Below, piece after piece: positions 1-7,018 of a stretch of DNA of 17,840 nt. The stretch lies in assembly GCA_002708885.1 (NCBI GenBank), contig PAPL01000039.1:55514-73353 (forward strand), given 5' to 3'. Below the pieces are notes generated by a model, which saw only the letters and a program-made list of their open reading frames with translations, searched no databases and was not told where the DNA came from. The translations under genes were made by a program, and so were the position numbers. The first letter of the stretch is position 1. Every line of letters starts with the position of its first letter. Origin of the DNA: Verrucomicrobiales bacterium. Lineage in GTDB: Bacteria; Verrucomicrobiota; Verrucomicrobiia; Verrucomicrobiales; DEV007.

Positions 1-903
1 GAGATCCTGGTACGAATCGTGCCGGTCATTTGGGTCCCTTTCCATCATTCGGTCAATCAACTCACAGGTCGAAACGGAAACATGCGGAGCACTCATCTCT
101 AAACTCACTTTCCTCTGTTTGAGTAATTTTAACTCCTCAATAGATGGTGTATCAGAAGAGCATGGAGGTTCCCCTGCCAAGGCATGGAAAAGAGTGGCCC
201 CGAGACTATAAACATCGCTCCGAAAATCTTCTTTCGCTCCGTACAACTTTTCGGGCGGAACGTAATAAGGAGTAGCCCACATTTGTTCCGTCTCCGATCC
301 TCTGGAAAGCTCTGATCTGGCCAATCCAAAATCAACTATTTTAGATATCCCTTCCTCTGAAAACAATATGTTACCAGGCTTGATGTCCCGGTGTATTAGG
401 CCGGCCGCATGAGCAGCATTCATTCCCTGAACCAATTCAGATCCTAAATCCAGTACTTTTTTCTCGCTCAACTTACCTTCCAAGTGAATCATTTCATCGA
501 GTGACCCCCCGCCAACTAACTCCATAGCCATGAAATAATGATCCTGGTCACTGCCAGCAGAAAATACCTTCACAACATTGGGGTGGCTGATTGAAGCTGT
601 TATCTTCGCCTCCTTCTCAAATTCGACTGCCCTCTCTTCATCCTTACTGAAATCTGGATTTAGAATTTTAAGTGCAACGAGCCTATCAAGGGTCTGGTCC
701 ACTGCACGGAACACACGACTCAGGCCGCCTTCTCCGATTTTCTTTTCAATTCTGAAGTGCAAGAAATCAGCTCTCACTCGCATCGCAGTTGAGCATTCAG
801 GACAAATGACCTTGGAATAGGGATCACAAGAAGAAACATCCATAATGACGCTACAACTTGGGCAAGCATTCATTAAATGTTTCGATTTAGAATCCTTCTC
901 CAT
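1..903 (-). CDS. Serine/threonine protein kinase with N-terminal zinc ribbon (partial, C-terminus off the left edge)
   Basis: Hanks-type protein kinase that would phosphorylate Ser/Thr of unknown targets. The minus-strand reading from ATG at 903 is open for 301 codons to base 1. Residues 14-37 hold two CPxC knuckles (C14/C17, C34/C37), a small zinc ribbon. The kinase domain follows: glycine loop GEGGLSRV (57-64), ATP lysine K79 in VALK, helix-C glutamate E98, catalytic HRDIKPGN (H171, D173, N178), metal-binding DFG (D191-G193), then a PPE in place of the usual APE. All catalytic residues are intact, so it should be active. The end of the kinase lobe and any membrane or sensor domain lie outside the window. 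M11 is an alternative start; a GGAG lies 16 bases before 903, too far for an ideal Shine-Dalgarno. It is divergent from the pseudouridine synthase gene. Family call certain, target unknown. Confidence 0.93.
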   Translation of the reverse strand, partial: MEKDSKSKHLMNACPSCSVIMDVSSCDPYSKVICPECSTAMRVRADFLHFRIEKKIGEGGLSRVFRAVDQTLDRLVALKILNPDFSKDEERAVEFEKEAKITASISHPNVVKVFSAGSDQDHYFMAMELVGGGSLDEMIHLEGKLSEKKVLDLGSELVQGMNAAHAAGLIHRDIKPGNILFSEEGISKIVDFGLARSELSRGSETEQMWATPYYVPPEKLYGAKEDFRSDVYSLGATLFHALAGEPPCSSDTPSIEELKLLKQRKVSLEMSAPHVSVSTCELIDRMMERDPNDRHDSYQDL

Positions 904-1001
904 CAATTACAAGGTATCACTCCTTCAGGATACCGCAAAAGCTTGTAATACCTTCATTGCACAAACTATACATCAGAGCGATCTTACGGCCGAGAAAGTA
1001 C

Positions 1002-1901
1002 ATGCAATTCACTGTTGAGAGAGCCGAACGAAGCAATCTAAGAATTGATCGTTTCCTTGCAGAAAAACTTCCTGACCTATCTAGATCAAGGCTCCAATCA
1101 CTTATCAAGGACGGGCACATCACTTTGAACGGAAATCCTACAAAGCCAAAGCAACTACTCAATGAAAAAGATGTCATAGAAATCTCCATACCTCCACTGA
1201 CGCAGCCAGAAGCAAAACCTGAGAATATCAAGCTTAACATCTTACATGAAGACGAACACCTCATAGTCATTAACAAACCTCACGGCCTCGTCGTCCATCC
1301 AGCCGCCGGTAATCCAGATGGGACACTCGTCAACGCACTGCTCCATCACTGCAATCAATTGTCAGGAATTGGCGGGGTCGAAAGGCCAGGGATAGTGCAC
1401 CGGCTCGATAAAGACACGAGCGGTTGTATAGTTGCAGCAAAGTCCGACACAGCGCATAGGAACTTGGTCGAATCCTTCGCAAACCGCCAAGTTAATAAAA
1501 TCTATCTTGCCGTGGTCAACGGTCACCCAACAATAGAATCAGGAAGAATAGAAAACCATATTGACAGGAATCCAAAGGACCGTCAGAAAATGGCCGTAGT
1601 AACACCGCCGAGAGGAAAATTAGCCATAACGGATTATTCGTTAATAAAAAAGTCGCAAAACACATCCCTTATCAAATGTCACCTGCTAACTGGCCGAACC
1701 CATCAAATAAGAGTGCACATGAAATCTTTAGGTAATCCGATCCTCGGAGATCCAATTTATTCAAGGCCTGCAAAACAGAACATCCAGGTCTCAAGGCTAA
1801 TGCTACACGCCTGGAAACTCAGCTTTATTCATCCTGAAACCAAAGAAGAAATGCAATTCCAAAGCGAACACCCTGCTGAATTTAATGATTGGATGAACTA
1901 G
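1002..1901 (+). CDS. rluD: Large-subunit rRNA pseudouridine synthase, RluD/RluA family
   Basis: Cytoplasmic enzyme converting uridines of 23S rRNA to pseudouridine. From ATG 1002 the product is 299 residues, normal for the family. An N-terminal S4 RNA-binding domain (about residues 8-60, including LRIDRFLAEKLPDLSRSRLQ) precedes the RluA catalytic domain. The signature HRLDKDTSG begins at H133, with D136 as the catalytic aspartate; further family motifs are INKPHGLVVHPAAGN and LLTGRTHQIRVH. The frame is open upstream to a TTG at 957, but 1002 is the first ATG, has GAGAAAG just before it and starts where RluD proteins usually start. The stop TAG shares a CTAG with the stop of the opposite gene. 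RluD versus a closely related RluA-family paralogue cannot be settled without alignment. Confidence 0.93.
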   Translation: MQFTVERAERSNLRIDRFLAEKLPDLSRSRLQSLIKDGHITLNGNPTKPKQLLNEKDVIEISIPPLTQPEAKPENIKLNILHEDEHLIVINKPHGLVVHPAAGNPDGTLVNALLHHCNQLSGIGGVERPGIVHRLDKDTSGCIVAAKSDTAHRNLVESFANRQVNKIYLAVVNGHPTIESGRIENHIDRNPKDRQKMAVVTPPRGKLAITDYSLIKKSQNTSLIKCHLLTGRTHQIRVHMKSLGNPILGDPIYSRPAKQNIQVSRLMLHAWKLSFIHPETKEEMQFQSEHPAEFNDWMN

Positions 1902-2857
1902 GATAATTCAGTCAGAACCATTTTCCTTATCCTTTTCCTCCCCGCCAGACCCGCCTTCAGCATAATACGTTTAACTTCCGCCCGGCTCACTTTAATTCTA
2001 CCGCAAAGATTATCCCAATCAGAATTCACTATGCGCTTGAGCGTCCTCGCCCCGATCAGTGCAGGCAAACTAGTTGCAAAACGTACCCTCGCCCCGTTCA
2101 AGGAACCCACATAATCAACAGATGCCTGAAGCAAGGAACCACACCTTTCCTGCCATTGATCTCTGACTTGGCTCCATATGATTCCACCGTCCGAACCGGA
2201 AAAAGAGCCGGGAAAATAACAACGGCCAGAAACAAAGTCTTCAGGAAAGTCGCGGAGAATGTTCAAGAGCTGAAGGCCCTTGCCATAATTTTCACCGAGC
2301 AATGTCATCTCCTCATATTCTAATGTAGAAAAATCTGTCCCATAGGCATCAAAACCAATCTCTGTCCAAAAAACCCCTACCGAACCAGCAACATCATAAG
2401 TGTATTGATCGAGTTCCTCATCTGTGTTCAGAGAGGAAAACTCCTTCTCTGAAAAATTACGCAGGTCATCGGACTGACCCTTAATGATAGACCTCATTAC
2501 TTTATGTATAGCGAATTGCCTTTCTTCCTTTAATGATCGCAACCATTCGAGGCAATGCTGCCATTTCTCAAGTAGAGTCCTTTCACCTTCCGACATTTGC
2601 CCTTCCATTAATGAAAGTTCAAATTCAGGTGCCTTAGCCGCCCCATAAATTGACAACCCCATCTGTTCCAGAAAATCCAGCCTATCACTTTCCGGCAAAG
2701 CACCAGTATCAGCGACCGTATCCGTTGCCCTTGCCAACAAATAGGCCAAAGAAGCCGTGCCTCTCATCTCAGAGGGTAAAAACCGTAAGGACAGATAAAA
2801 ACTCCTCGAAACCGAGGCAATTATCTTCTCACCAAACTCTTTTTGAAAGTCCTTCAT
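1898..2857 (-). CDS. Squalene/phytoene synthase family protein
   Basis: Head-to-head prenyl synthase condensing two polyprenyl diphosphates (farnesyl to squalene, or geranylgeranyl to phytoene) for hopanoid or carotenoid synthesis. From ATG 2857 it has 319 residues, close to bacterial family length. It opens with SRSFYLSLRFLP (17-28), as in squalene and phytoene synthases, then the first aspartate motif DTVAD (46-50), a substrate-pocket segment YDVAGSVGVFW, and the second motif NILRDFPED (199-207) followed by GRCYFP. Both Mg-binding aspartate motifs are intact. A GTG at 2908 would add 17 residues and overlap hemW; ATG 2857 fits family N-termini better, though it has no clear Shine-Dalgarno sequence. 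No hpn, shc or crt partner lies nearby, so squalene versus phytoene specificity is undecided. Confidence 0.9.
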   Translation of the reverse strand: MKDFQKEFGEKIIASVSRSFYLSLRFLPSEMRGTASLAYLLARATDTVADTGALPESDRLDFLEQMGLSIYGAAKAPEFELSLMEGQMSEGERTLLEKWQHCLEWLRSLKEERQFAIHKVMRSIIKGQSDDLRNFSEKEFSSLNTDEELDQYTYDVAGSVGVFWTEIGFDAYGTDFSTLEYEEMTLLGENYGKGLQLLNILRDFPEDFVSGRCYFPGSFSGSDGGIIWSQVRDQWQERCGSLLQASVDYVGSLNGARVRFATSLPALIGARTLKRIVNSDWDNLCGRIKVSRAEVKRIMLKAGLAGRKRIRKMVLTELS

Positions 2858-2896
2858 TGGAAATTTACAGCATCGCACTAACCTATTAGTGAGGCC

Positions 2897-4000
2897 ATGG
2901 TAAAACACTTATACATCCACGTCCCATTCTGTCACCGGATTTGTCCATACTGCAGTTTTTATAAGCATACATTTGGCAATATTAACCAGTCTGAATTAGT
3001 AGACTCAGTTCTCAAGGAAATATCCATGAGGTCACAAAGTATTGAGCTTAGCATTAAAACTATTTATTTGGGCGGAGGAACACCAACTGCCCTTTCGCCA
3101 AAAAACTTGGAAGTATTGCTAGCAGGTATTAATAAAAAAGTTAAAGCGTCCAACGTATTGGAATGGGTAATCGAAGCAAACCCAACCACTTTTGATTCGG
3201 ACAAGGCCAAAATAATAAGAAACAACGGTGTCACCAGGGCTAGCCTTGGAGTCCAATCGTGGGACGATACTACGCTCAAGACTCTTGGCCGAGACCATAC
3301 TGCTGAAGAAGCAGAAGAGAGTTTTGAAATACTGCGCTCCTGCGAATTCAAAAGCCTTAACATTGATCTGATGTTTTCTGTTCCCGGCCAGCCTCTCGAA
3401 ACTTGGATCAGTGACCTACACAGAACAACCAAGATAGGGCCTGACCATATCTCCGCATATAATCTCAATTACGAGGAAGATACCGAATATTTTGAAAAAC
3501 TTAAAAGAGGTGATTTTAATGAGAATCATGAAAAAGATAGGGAATTCTTTAAATCGGCAATGGAAATTCTTAGAGCGTCTGGATATGGGCACTATGAGAT
3601 TTCGAATTATGCACTTCCAGGACATGAGTCAGAACACAATAAAGCTTATTGGGCAGGAGCTGATTATTTAGGCATTGGTCCGGGAGCATTTTCAACTGTC
3701 GATGGAAAGCGCTGGAGAAACGTAGCAGACACAAAAAAATATATTAAATCATTAAAAAATCATACAACCGATTCGATCGAAACAGAACTTGAAATCATTG
3801 ATGCTTCATCTTTCAGGACCGAAAGGATCGCTTTGGAGCTTAGAACGGCCGAGGGAATTTCGTTTGATACATTGGGATCAGCAAAGGACCGAATCCCTGA
3901 CCTGGAAACCGAAGGTCTGATAAGTACTGATAAGAATAGAATTATGCTGACGGATAAGGGTAAAATGGTAGCTGACTCAGTGGCCGCTCATCTCTTATGA
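2897..4000 (+). CDS. hemW: HemW-type radical SAM protein (heme chaperone, formerly called oxygen-independent coproporphyrinogen III oxidase-like)
   Basis: Radical SAM protein thought to bind heme and insert it into respiratory enzymes. It has 367 residues, typical of HemW. The N-terminus LYIHVPFCHRICPYCSFYK places the 4Fe-4S cysteines at C12, C16 and C19, followed by serine-phenylalanine. True HemN enzymes carry a fourth cysteine there (CxFCxC), so HemW is the better call. YLGGGTPT (SAM-binding glycine motif) lies near residue 57, and GPDHISAYNLNYEEDTEYF and the HYEISNYA region with NKAYW match the HemW core; a winged-helix-like HemN C-terminal domain ends the protein. ATG 2897 has GAGG only two bases upstream, an unusually short spacing, but the family N-terminus leaves no alternative. 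It is divergent from the squalene synthase-like gene with about 39 bp between starts. Confidence 0.94.
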   Translation: MVKHLYIHVPFCHRICPYCSFYKHTFGNINQSELVDSVLKEISMRSQSIELSIKTIYLGGGTPTALSPKNLEVLLAGINKKVKASNVLEWVIEANPTTFDSDKAKIIRNNGVTRASLGVQSWDDTTLKTLGRDHTAEEAEESFEILRSCEFKSLNIDLMFSVPGQPLETWISDLHRTTKIGPDHISAYNLNYEEDTEYFEKLKRGDFNENHEKDREFFKSAMEILRASGYGHYEISNYALPGHESEHNKAYWAGADYLGIGPGAFSTVDGKRWRNVADTKKYIKSLKNHTTDSIETELEIIDASSFRTERIALELRTAEGISFDTLGSAKDRIPDLETEGLISTDKNRIMLTDKGKMVADSVAAHLL

Positions 4001-4040
4001 TCAGGAACAGTTTTCTAATCTTATATTCTTTTTTATTGGA

Positions 4041-4062
4041 AAATGGCCTGATGTGGCTATTT
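4041..4062 (+). terminator. Candidate hairpin between hemW and hisI
   Basis: AAATGGCC (4041-4048) pairs with GGCTATTT (4055-4062) around a six-base loop, giving eight base pairs with one G-U. It lies in the 99-bp gap after hemW. The downstream arm ends in U-rich sequence but there is no proper T-run after it, so termination efficiency is uncertain; attenuation or chance are alternatives. A T-rich stretch and a TATATT box lie just before it (4021-4036). Confidence 0.3.
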
Positions 4063-4099
4063 ATCTCATGATAAGAAACCGCATTACAAAACCAACAAA

Positions 4100-4564
4100 A
4101 TGAGTATGCAATTTGCATTTGGAAACAGAGAAGACAAAGACAAAGTGGAAAAAGGTTCAGACTTTACACCTAAATTTGGTGAAGATGGCCTCATACCTGC
4201 AGTGGCTCAGGACTCTTCGACGGGGGAAATACTAATGGTCGCCTATATGAATGATGAAGCCCTTCGCCAAACAATAGAAAAGCAAGAAGCCGTTTACTAT
4301 AGCCGGAGCCGCAACACATTATGGCACAAAGGTGCTACCAGTGGCCATATACAAAAGATCATTGAAATTCGTACTGACTGTGATCAGGATGTTGTGCTAC
4401 TTAAAGTTAAACAGATAGGGCCAGGATGCTGCCACGTCGGATATGGTTCATGCTTCTATAGGGAAGTTCCAATCGAAGATGAACCGTCAAAAATGATTCA
4501 AAACAACATTGTTCAGCTCAATCATTGCGCCGAACAAACATATGACCCCAAAGAGGTATATTAA
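4100..4564 (+). CDS. hisI: Phosphoribosyl-AMP cyclohydrolase
   Basis: Third step of histidine biosynthesis: hydrolytic opening of the adenine ring of phosphoribosyl-AMP, in the cytoplasm. 154 residues, a stand-alone HisI with no fused HisE pyrophosphatase domain. Seen motifs: LMVAYMNDEAL (45-55), YYSRSRNTLWHKGATSGH (66-83), the metal-binding DCDQD (93-97), and GPGCCHVGYGSCFYR (107-121). C94, C111 and C118 are the expected zinc ligands; the doubled C110-C111 is a variant of the usual GPxCH. A second ATG at 4106 is also possible; neither has a clear Shine-Dalgarno sequence. About 20 N-terminal residues and 30 C-terminal residues flank the core. No other his gene is nearby, so the pathway is scattered. 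araD follows after 17 bp and may be co-transcribed. Confidence 0.95.
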   Translation: MSMQFAFGNREDKDKVEKGSDFTPKFGEDGLIPAVAQDSSTGEILMVAYMNDEALRQTIEKQEAVYYSRSRNTLWHKGATSGHIQKIIEIRTDCDQDVVLLKVKQIGPGCCHVGYGSCFYREVPIEDEPSKMIQNNIVQLNHCAEQTYDPKEVY

Positions 4565-4581
4565 TTTGCAGATCAAAAAAA

Positions 4582-5277
4582 ATGCTTGATGAATTGAGAG
4601 AAGAAATTTGTGAAGCGAACCGTAGTCTCCCCGGTTCAGGACTCGTGAGGCTTACTTGGGGAAATGTGAGTGGAATCGATAAAGACAAAGCGGTCTTTGG
4701 AATAAAACCGAGCGGGATAGATTATAGTAAACTGAAGCCAAAGGACATTGTATTGGTGGATCTTGATGGCAAAGTAGTGGAAGGAGACCTTAATCCCTCG
4801 TCCGACACTAAAACACATCTCGAATTATATAGAGCTTGGCCTGAAATAGGAGGAATTACACACACTCACAGCCCATCAGCCACTTCGCTTGCTCAGCTAG
4901 GAAAAGAGTTGCCATGTTATGGGACAACACACGCTGACCATTTCTATGGAACAGTTCCTATCTGCAGAGCGTTGACTACAGAAGAAGTTGTTGAGGATTA
5001 TGAAAAAAATACAGGCCTAGTCATTGTCGAACACTTCTCGGCAAAGAGCATTGACCCAAATCAAATTCCCGGAGTCCTGCAGCTCCACCATGCGCCTTTC
5101 ACCTGGGGAAAAAATGCGGCTAAATCTCTCGAAAATAGTATTGCCCTTGAGATGTGCGCTTCGATGGCTCTGAAATGCTGGGACATTGACCCCTCAATGA
5201 AACCAATCCCTCAACACATTCTTGATAAACATTTTCTAAGAAAGCACGGGCCCGGATCATATTACGGACAGGGATAG
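4582..5277 (+). CDS. araD: L-ribulose-5-phosphate 4-epimerase
   Basis: Interconverts L-ribulose 5-phosphate and D-xylulose 5-phosphate by retro-aldol chemistry, feeding pentoses (arabinose, ascorbate-type routes) into the pentose phosphate pathway. Length 231 residues, the same as the well-studied E. coli enzyme. Zinc ligands are in THTH (H94, H96) and LHH (H170); catalytic D119 sits in THADHFYG and the C-terminal tyrosine Y228 in SYYGQG, each one residue offset from E. coli numbering. LTWGNVSG and KPSG (phosphate binding) are present. These rule for AraD rather than a fuculose aldolase, which lacks the GTTHAD and YYGQ motifs. No araA, araB or regulator is in view, so the source of substrate is unknown. 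It starts 17 bp after hisI without an obvious Shine-Dalgarno sequence and ends 2 bp from the stop of the opposing gene. Confidence 0.93.
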   Translation: MLDELREEICEANRSLPGSGLVRLTWGNVSGIDKDKAVFGIKPSGIDYSKLKPKDIVLVDLDGKVVEGDLNPSSDTKTHLELYRAWPEIGGITHTHSPSATSLAQLGKELPCYGTTHADHFYGTVPICRALTTEEVVEDYEKNTGLVIVEHFSAKSIDPNQIPGVLQLHHAPFTWGKNAAKSLENSIALEMCASMALKCWDIDPSMKPIPQHILDKHFLRKHGPGSYYGQG

Positions 5278-5279
5278 AG

Positions 5280-6692
5280 CTAACGGTCCAGCAATCCCTT
5301 TAATAAGCTAAGAGGATCCTTTTTTAAGCTCTCTTTTACAGCATCAGCTAAATCTCGAAGAGCCACCGAAGCCCTGACCTTGGGCCGGTTAAAATCACCG
5401 CTAGAGACAAAAGGGATGTGTATCCTTCCATCCTTAGTGACTGGTGTAAATAACAGTTCCGCAACGGGCCCGGCAACGCTCTCTCCAACGATCTCAGAAA
5501 GCATCGTATTGGCTCGTGTAAAAGTGCTATTGGAAATCTTCTCTGAAAAAGTAAAGCTCGCATTAATTAAATGCTCGTCATTTGCTGTATTCAGCCACGC
5601 CTCCTCTTCTATTACCAAACGGTTCCCGTTAATAATCACAGGCAAAGGTTCAACTGCCCTCAAAATATAATTCCGTAAACCAAGCCGAAATCTCGAATCC
5701 TCATTAACAACTAAAATCTCTTCAATGACACTCATGTCCAGTCCCGCCTCTTGTAACTGGTCAAGCGTTGAAGCCAATCTACTTGCTATGGGCAAAGACA
5801 TGATTCTTGATCCTTTTTTAACAGTAAGGTCAGTGACCAGATCAGGATTAAGAAAACCAGTCTGCGAATCAAATGGCTGAATCTTACCATCGGCCTGCAG
5901 ATTCAGATCAGCATATTTAGTTGTTCCATCAGGGCCTGTCACACTTAAGTTTCCGGAAATTTCCAACTGTGCAGAATTATGACGCGTCAGATCCATAGGA
6001 TCGACATCAAGGTCCGAGACTGATCCTTTGATTCCAGTGAAAGCAATCCGATTATTACTTTTTATGAGCCTAATTGAAACAATACTGTCCCGTAAAATCA
6101 ATGATCTGAGCTTCGTTGCCATCGGCATCTCGGAAACATTAAAAGAATCATCAACGATGCTTTCATCCGCTGATTTCATCTTCCGCCTGGCCTTGGCTAA
6201 CTCCCTCCGCTTTCTTTTCTCCTCATACTCAGGGTTAAGTGATCCTTTTACATACTTCGGAGGATCCAGCATAGGATCCAGCGTATGGTCCCCTTCTTCA
6301 TCAATGGCGTAAGCAATATCAAGTCCATCAATTGTCAGGGCATCAATTGAGAGCGTGCCAAATAGGAAATCGATCAACCTCACTTTGATCGCAGCATCAC
6401 TTATTTTGATTCGGGTCGCGCTCTTGATCGGCTCGCTCCTCTCAGAAGTCGCGGTTCCATTGTCAGCAAACTCATCCCTTGGACTCAGAAGAATATCAGA
6501 CAGAACAACTTTACCACCGAAGATTCCGGAACTCAGCTCTCCGATATCCATTCTCAGATTTTTTTCTGACTCCAAAAGATTAACGATTGAATCCTTTGTG
6601 ATTTTTTTTGATACAAAAATACCGAGAAAAACAAAAGACAGCACAATCACCACAAGGATTGAAAAGATCAATCTGAAGGCAGTCTTACGCAT
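5280..6692 (-). CDS. Membrane-anchored AsmA/DUF748-like protein of unknown function
   Basis: 470 residues. A single hydrophobic helix (about residues 7-29, rich in I, V, L and F) after MRKTAFR anchors the N-terminus in the inner membrane, with the rest in the periplasm. The segment just after it (NLRMDIGELSSGIFGGKVVLSDILL) has the short beta-strand pattern of the N-terminal AsmA/DUF748 fold, as does the alternating hydrophobic pattern elsewhere (INGNRLVIEEEAWL, VRASVALRDLADAV). A charged stretch rich in Lys, Arg and Glu (about 155-180) looks like a linker or coiled region. AsmA-like proteins are linked to lipid transport and outer-membrane assembly; that role here is inference. Start is ATG 6692 with no clear Shine-Dalgarno. 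It is convergent with araD and separate from the next upstream gene by 293 bp. Confidence 0.6.
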   Translation of the reverse strand: MRKTAFRLIFSILVVIVLSFVFLGIFVSKKITKDSIVNLLESEKNLRMDIGELSSGIFGGKVVLSDILLSPRDEFADNGTATSERSEPIKSATRIKISDAAIKVRLIDFLFGTLSIDALTIDGLDIAYAIDEEGDHTLDPMLDPPKYVKGSLNPEYEEKRKRRELAKARRKMKSADESIVDDSFNVSEMPMATKLRSLILRDSIVSIRLIKSNNRIAFTGIKGSVSDLDVDPMDLTRHNSAQLEISGNLSVTGPDGTTKYADLNLQADGKIQPFDSQTGFLNPDLVTDLTVKKGSRIMSLPIASRLASTLDQLQEAGLDMSVIEEILVVNEDSRFRLGLRNYILRAVEPLPVIINGNRLVIEEEAWLNTANDEHLINASFTFSEKISNSTFTRANTMLSEIVGESVAGPVAELLFTPVTKDGRIHIPFVSSGDFNRPKVRASVALRDLADAVKESLKKDPLSLLKGLLDR

Positions 6693-6985
6693 AATTAAAA
6701 GGGATAAATTGATTTGATAATTTAATCTATACCCGAACCTAAAACTAACAACAATCGTTCATATCACTTTTATGGCCATTGAAGAAACGCACAGCAATGC
6801 CATTCATCGGTCAAAAAAGCACGAAATGAAAGCTCTGTTATTCCTGACTCATTCAAGAATCTATTATTTACCATCGTTAGGCCAAGAACAGTTCACTAGT
6901 AGCGCGTACTACACGCAAATGGAGGAGGAGCCCCATGAAAGCCAGTGCAGAGAAGCTGGTAAAATCAATCCCTAAGGACCTGTTT
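6693..6985. other. 293-bp intergenic region between two minus-strand genes
   Basis: It lies between the end of the DUF1552 gene and the start of the AsmA-like gene. It holds a candidate minus-strand promoter (6726-6754), an inverted repeat TAGTA/TACTA (6897-6911, five-base spacer), and a purine-rich GGAGGAGGAG (6921-6930) just before a tiny plus-strand ORF. A small inverted repeat ACCTG-TTTT-CAGGT (6978-6991) covers the end of the DUF1552 gene, but no T-run follows it on the minus strand. A 67-codon plus-strand ORF (6772-6975) has no protein-like features and is not called. Confidence 0.6.
6726..6754 (-). promoter_or_regulatory. Candidate sigma70-type promoter for the AsmA-like gene
   Basis: Read on the minus strand, TTGTTG (-35-like, 3 of 6 to TTGACA) is followed after exactly 17 bases by TATAGA (-10-like, 4 of 6 to TATAAT). 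This places transcription start about 25-30 bases before the ATG at 6692. Matches are modest and the region is AT-rich, so chance cannot be excluded. Confidence 0.3.
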
Positions 6986-7018
6986 TCAGGTAAGGTCCAG
7001 TGGACCCCCTACGCTTAA
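6935..7018 (+). CDS. Possible 27-residue small ORF behind a strong ribosome binding site
   Basis: ATG 6935 is preceded by GGAGGAGGAG (6921-6930) at four bases, the strongest Shine-Dalgarno match seen in the window. The peptide is 27 residues, basic, starting MKASAEKLVKSIPKD and ending QWTPYA before TAA. It has no signal peptide or membrane helix. Its last third is antisense to the 3' end of the DUF1552 gene, which argues either for chance or for an antisense transcript. No promoter was recognised. A second ATG inside the purine run (6920) reads another frame. No family recognised; real only if conserved. Confidence 0.22.
   Translation: MKASAEKLVKSIPKDLFSGKVQWTPYA

Noticed and set aside
957..1001. 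TTG start for the pseudouridine synthase at 957
   Set aside because: Adds 15 residues not typical of the family; ATG 1002 has a purine-rich upstream motif.
2897..4000. Oxygen-independent coproporphyrinogen III oxidase (HemN)
   Set aside because: The fourth N-terminal cysteine of HemN is missing (CPYCSF here), and length fits HemW.
6772..6975. 67-codon plus-strand ORF before the small ORF
   Set aside because: No Shine-Dalgarno, no domain or signal, and composition typical of non-coding frames; it lies in a region where a minus-strand promoter is expected.
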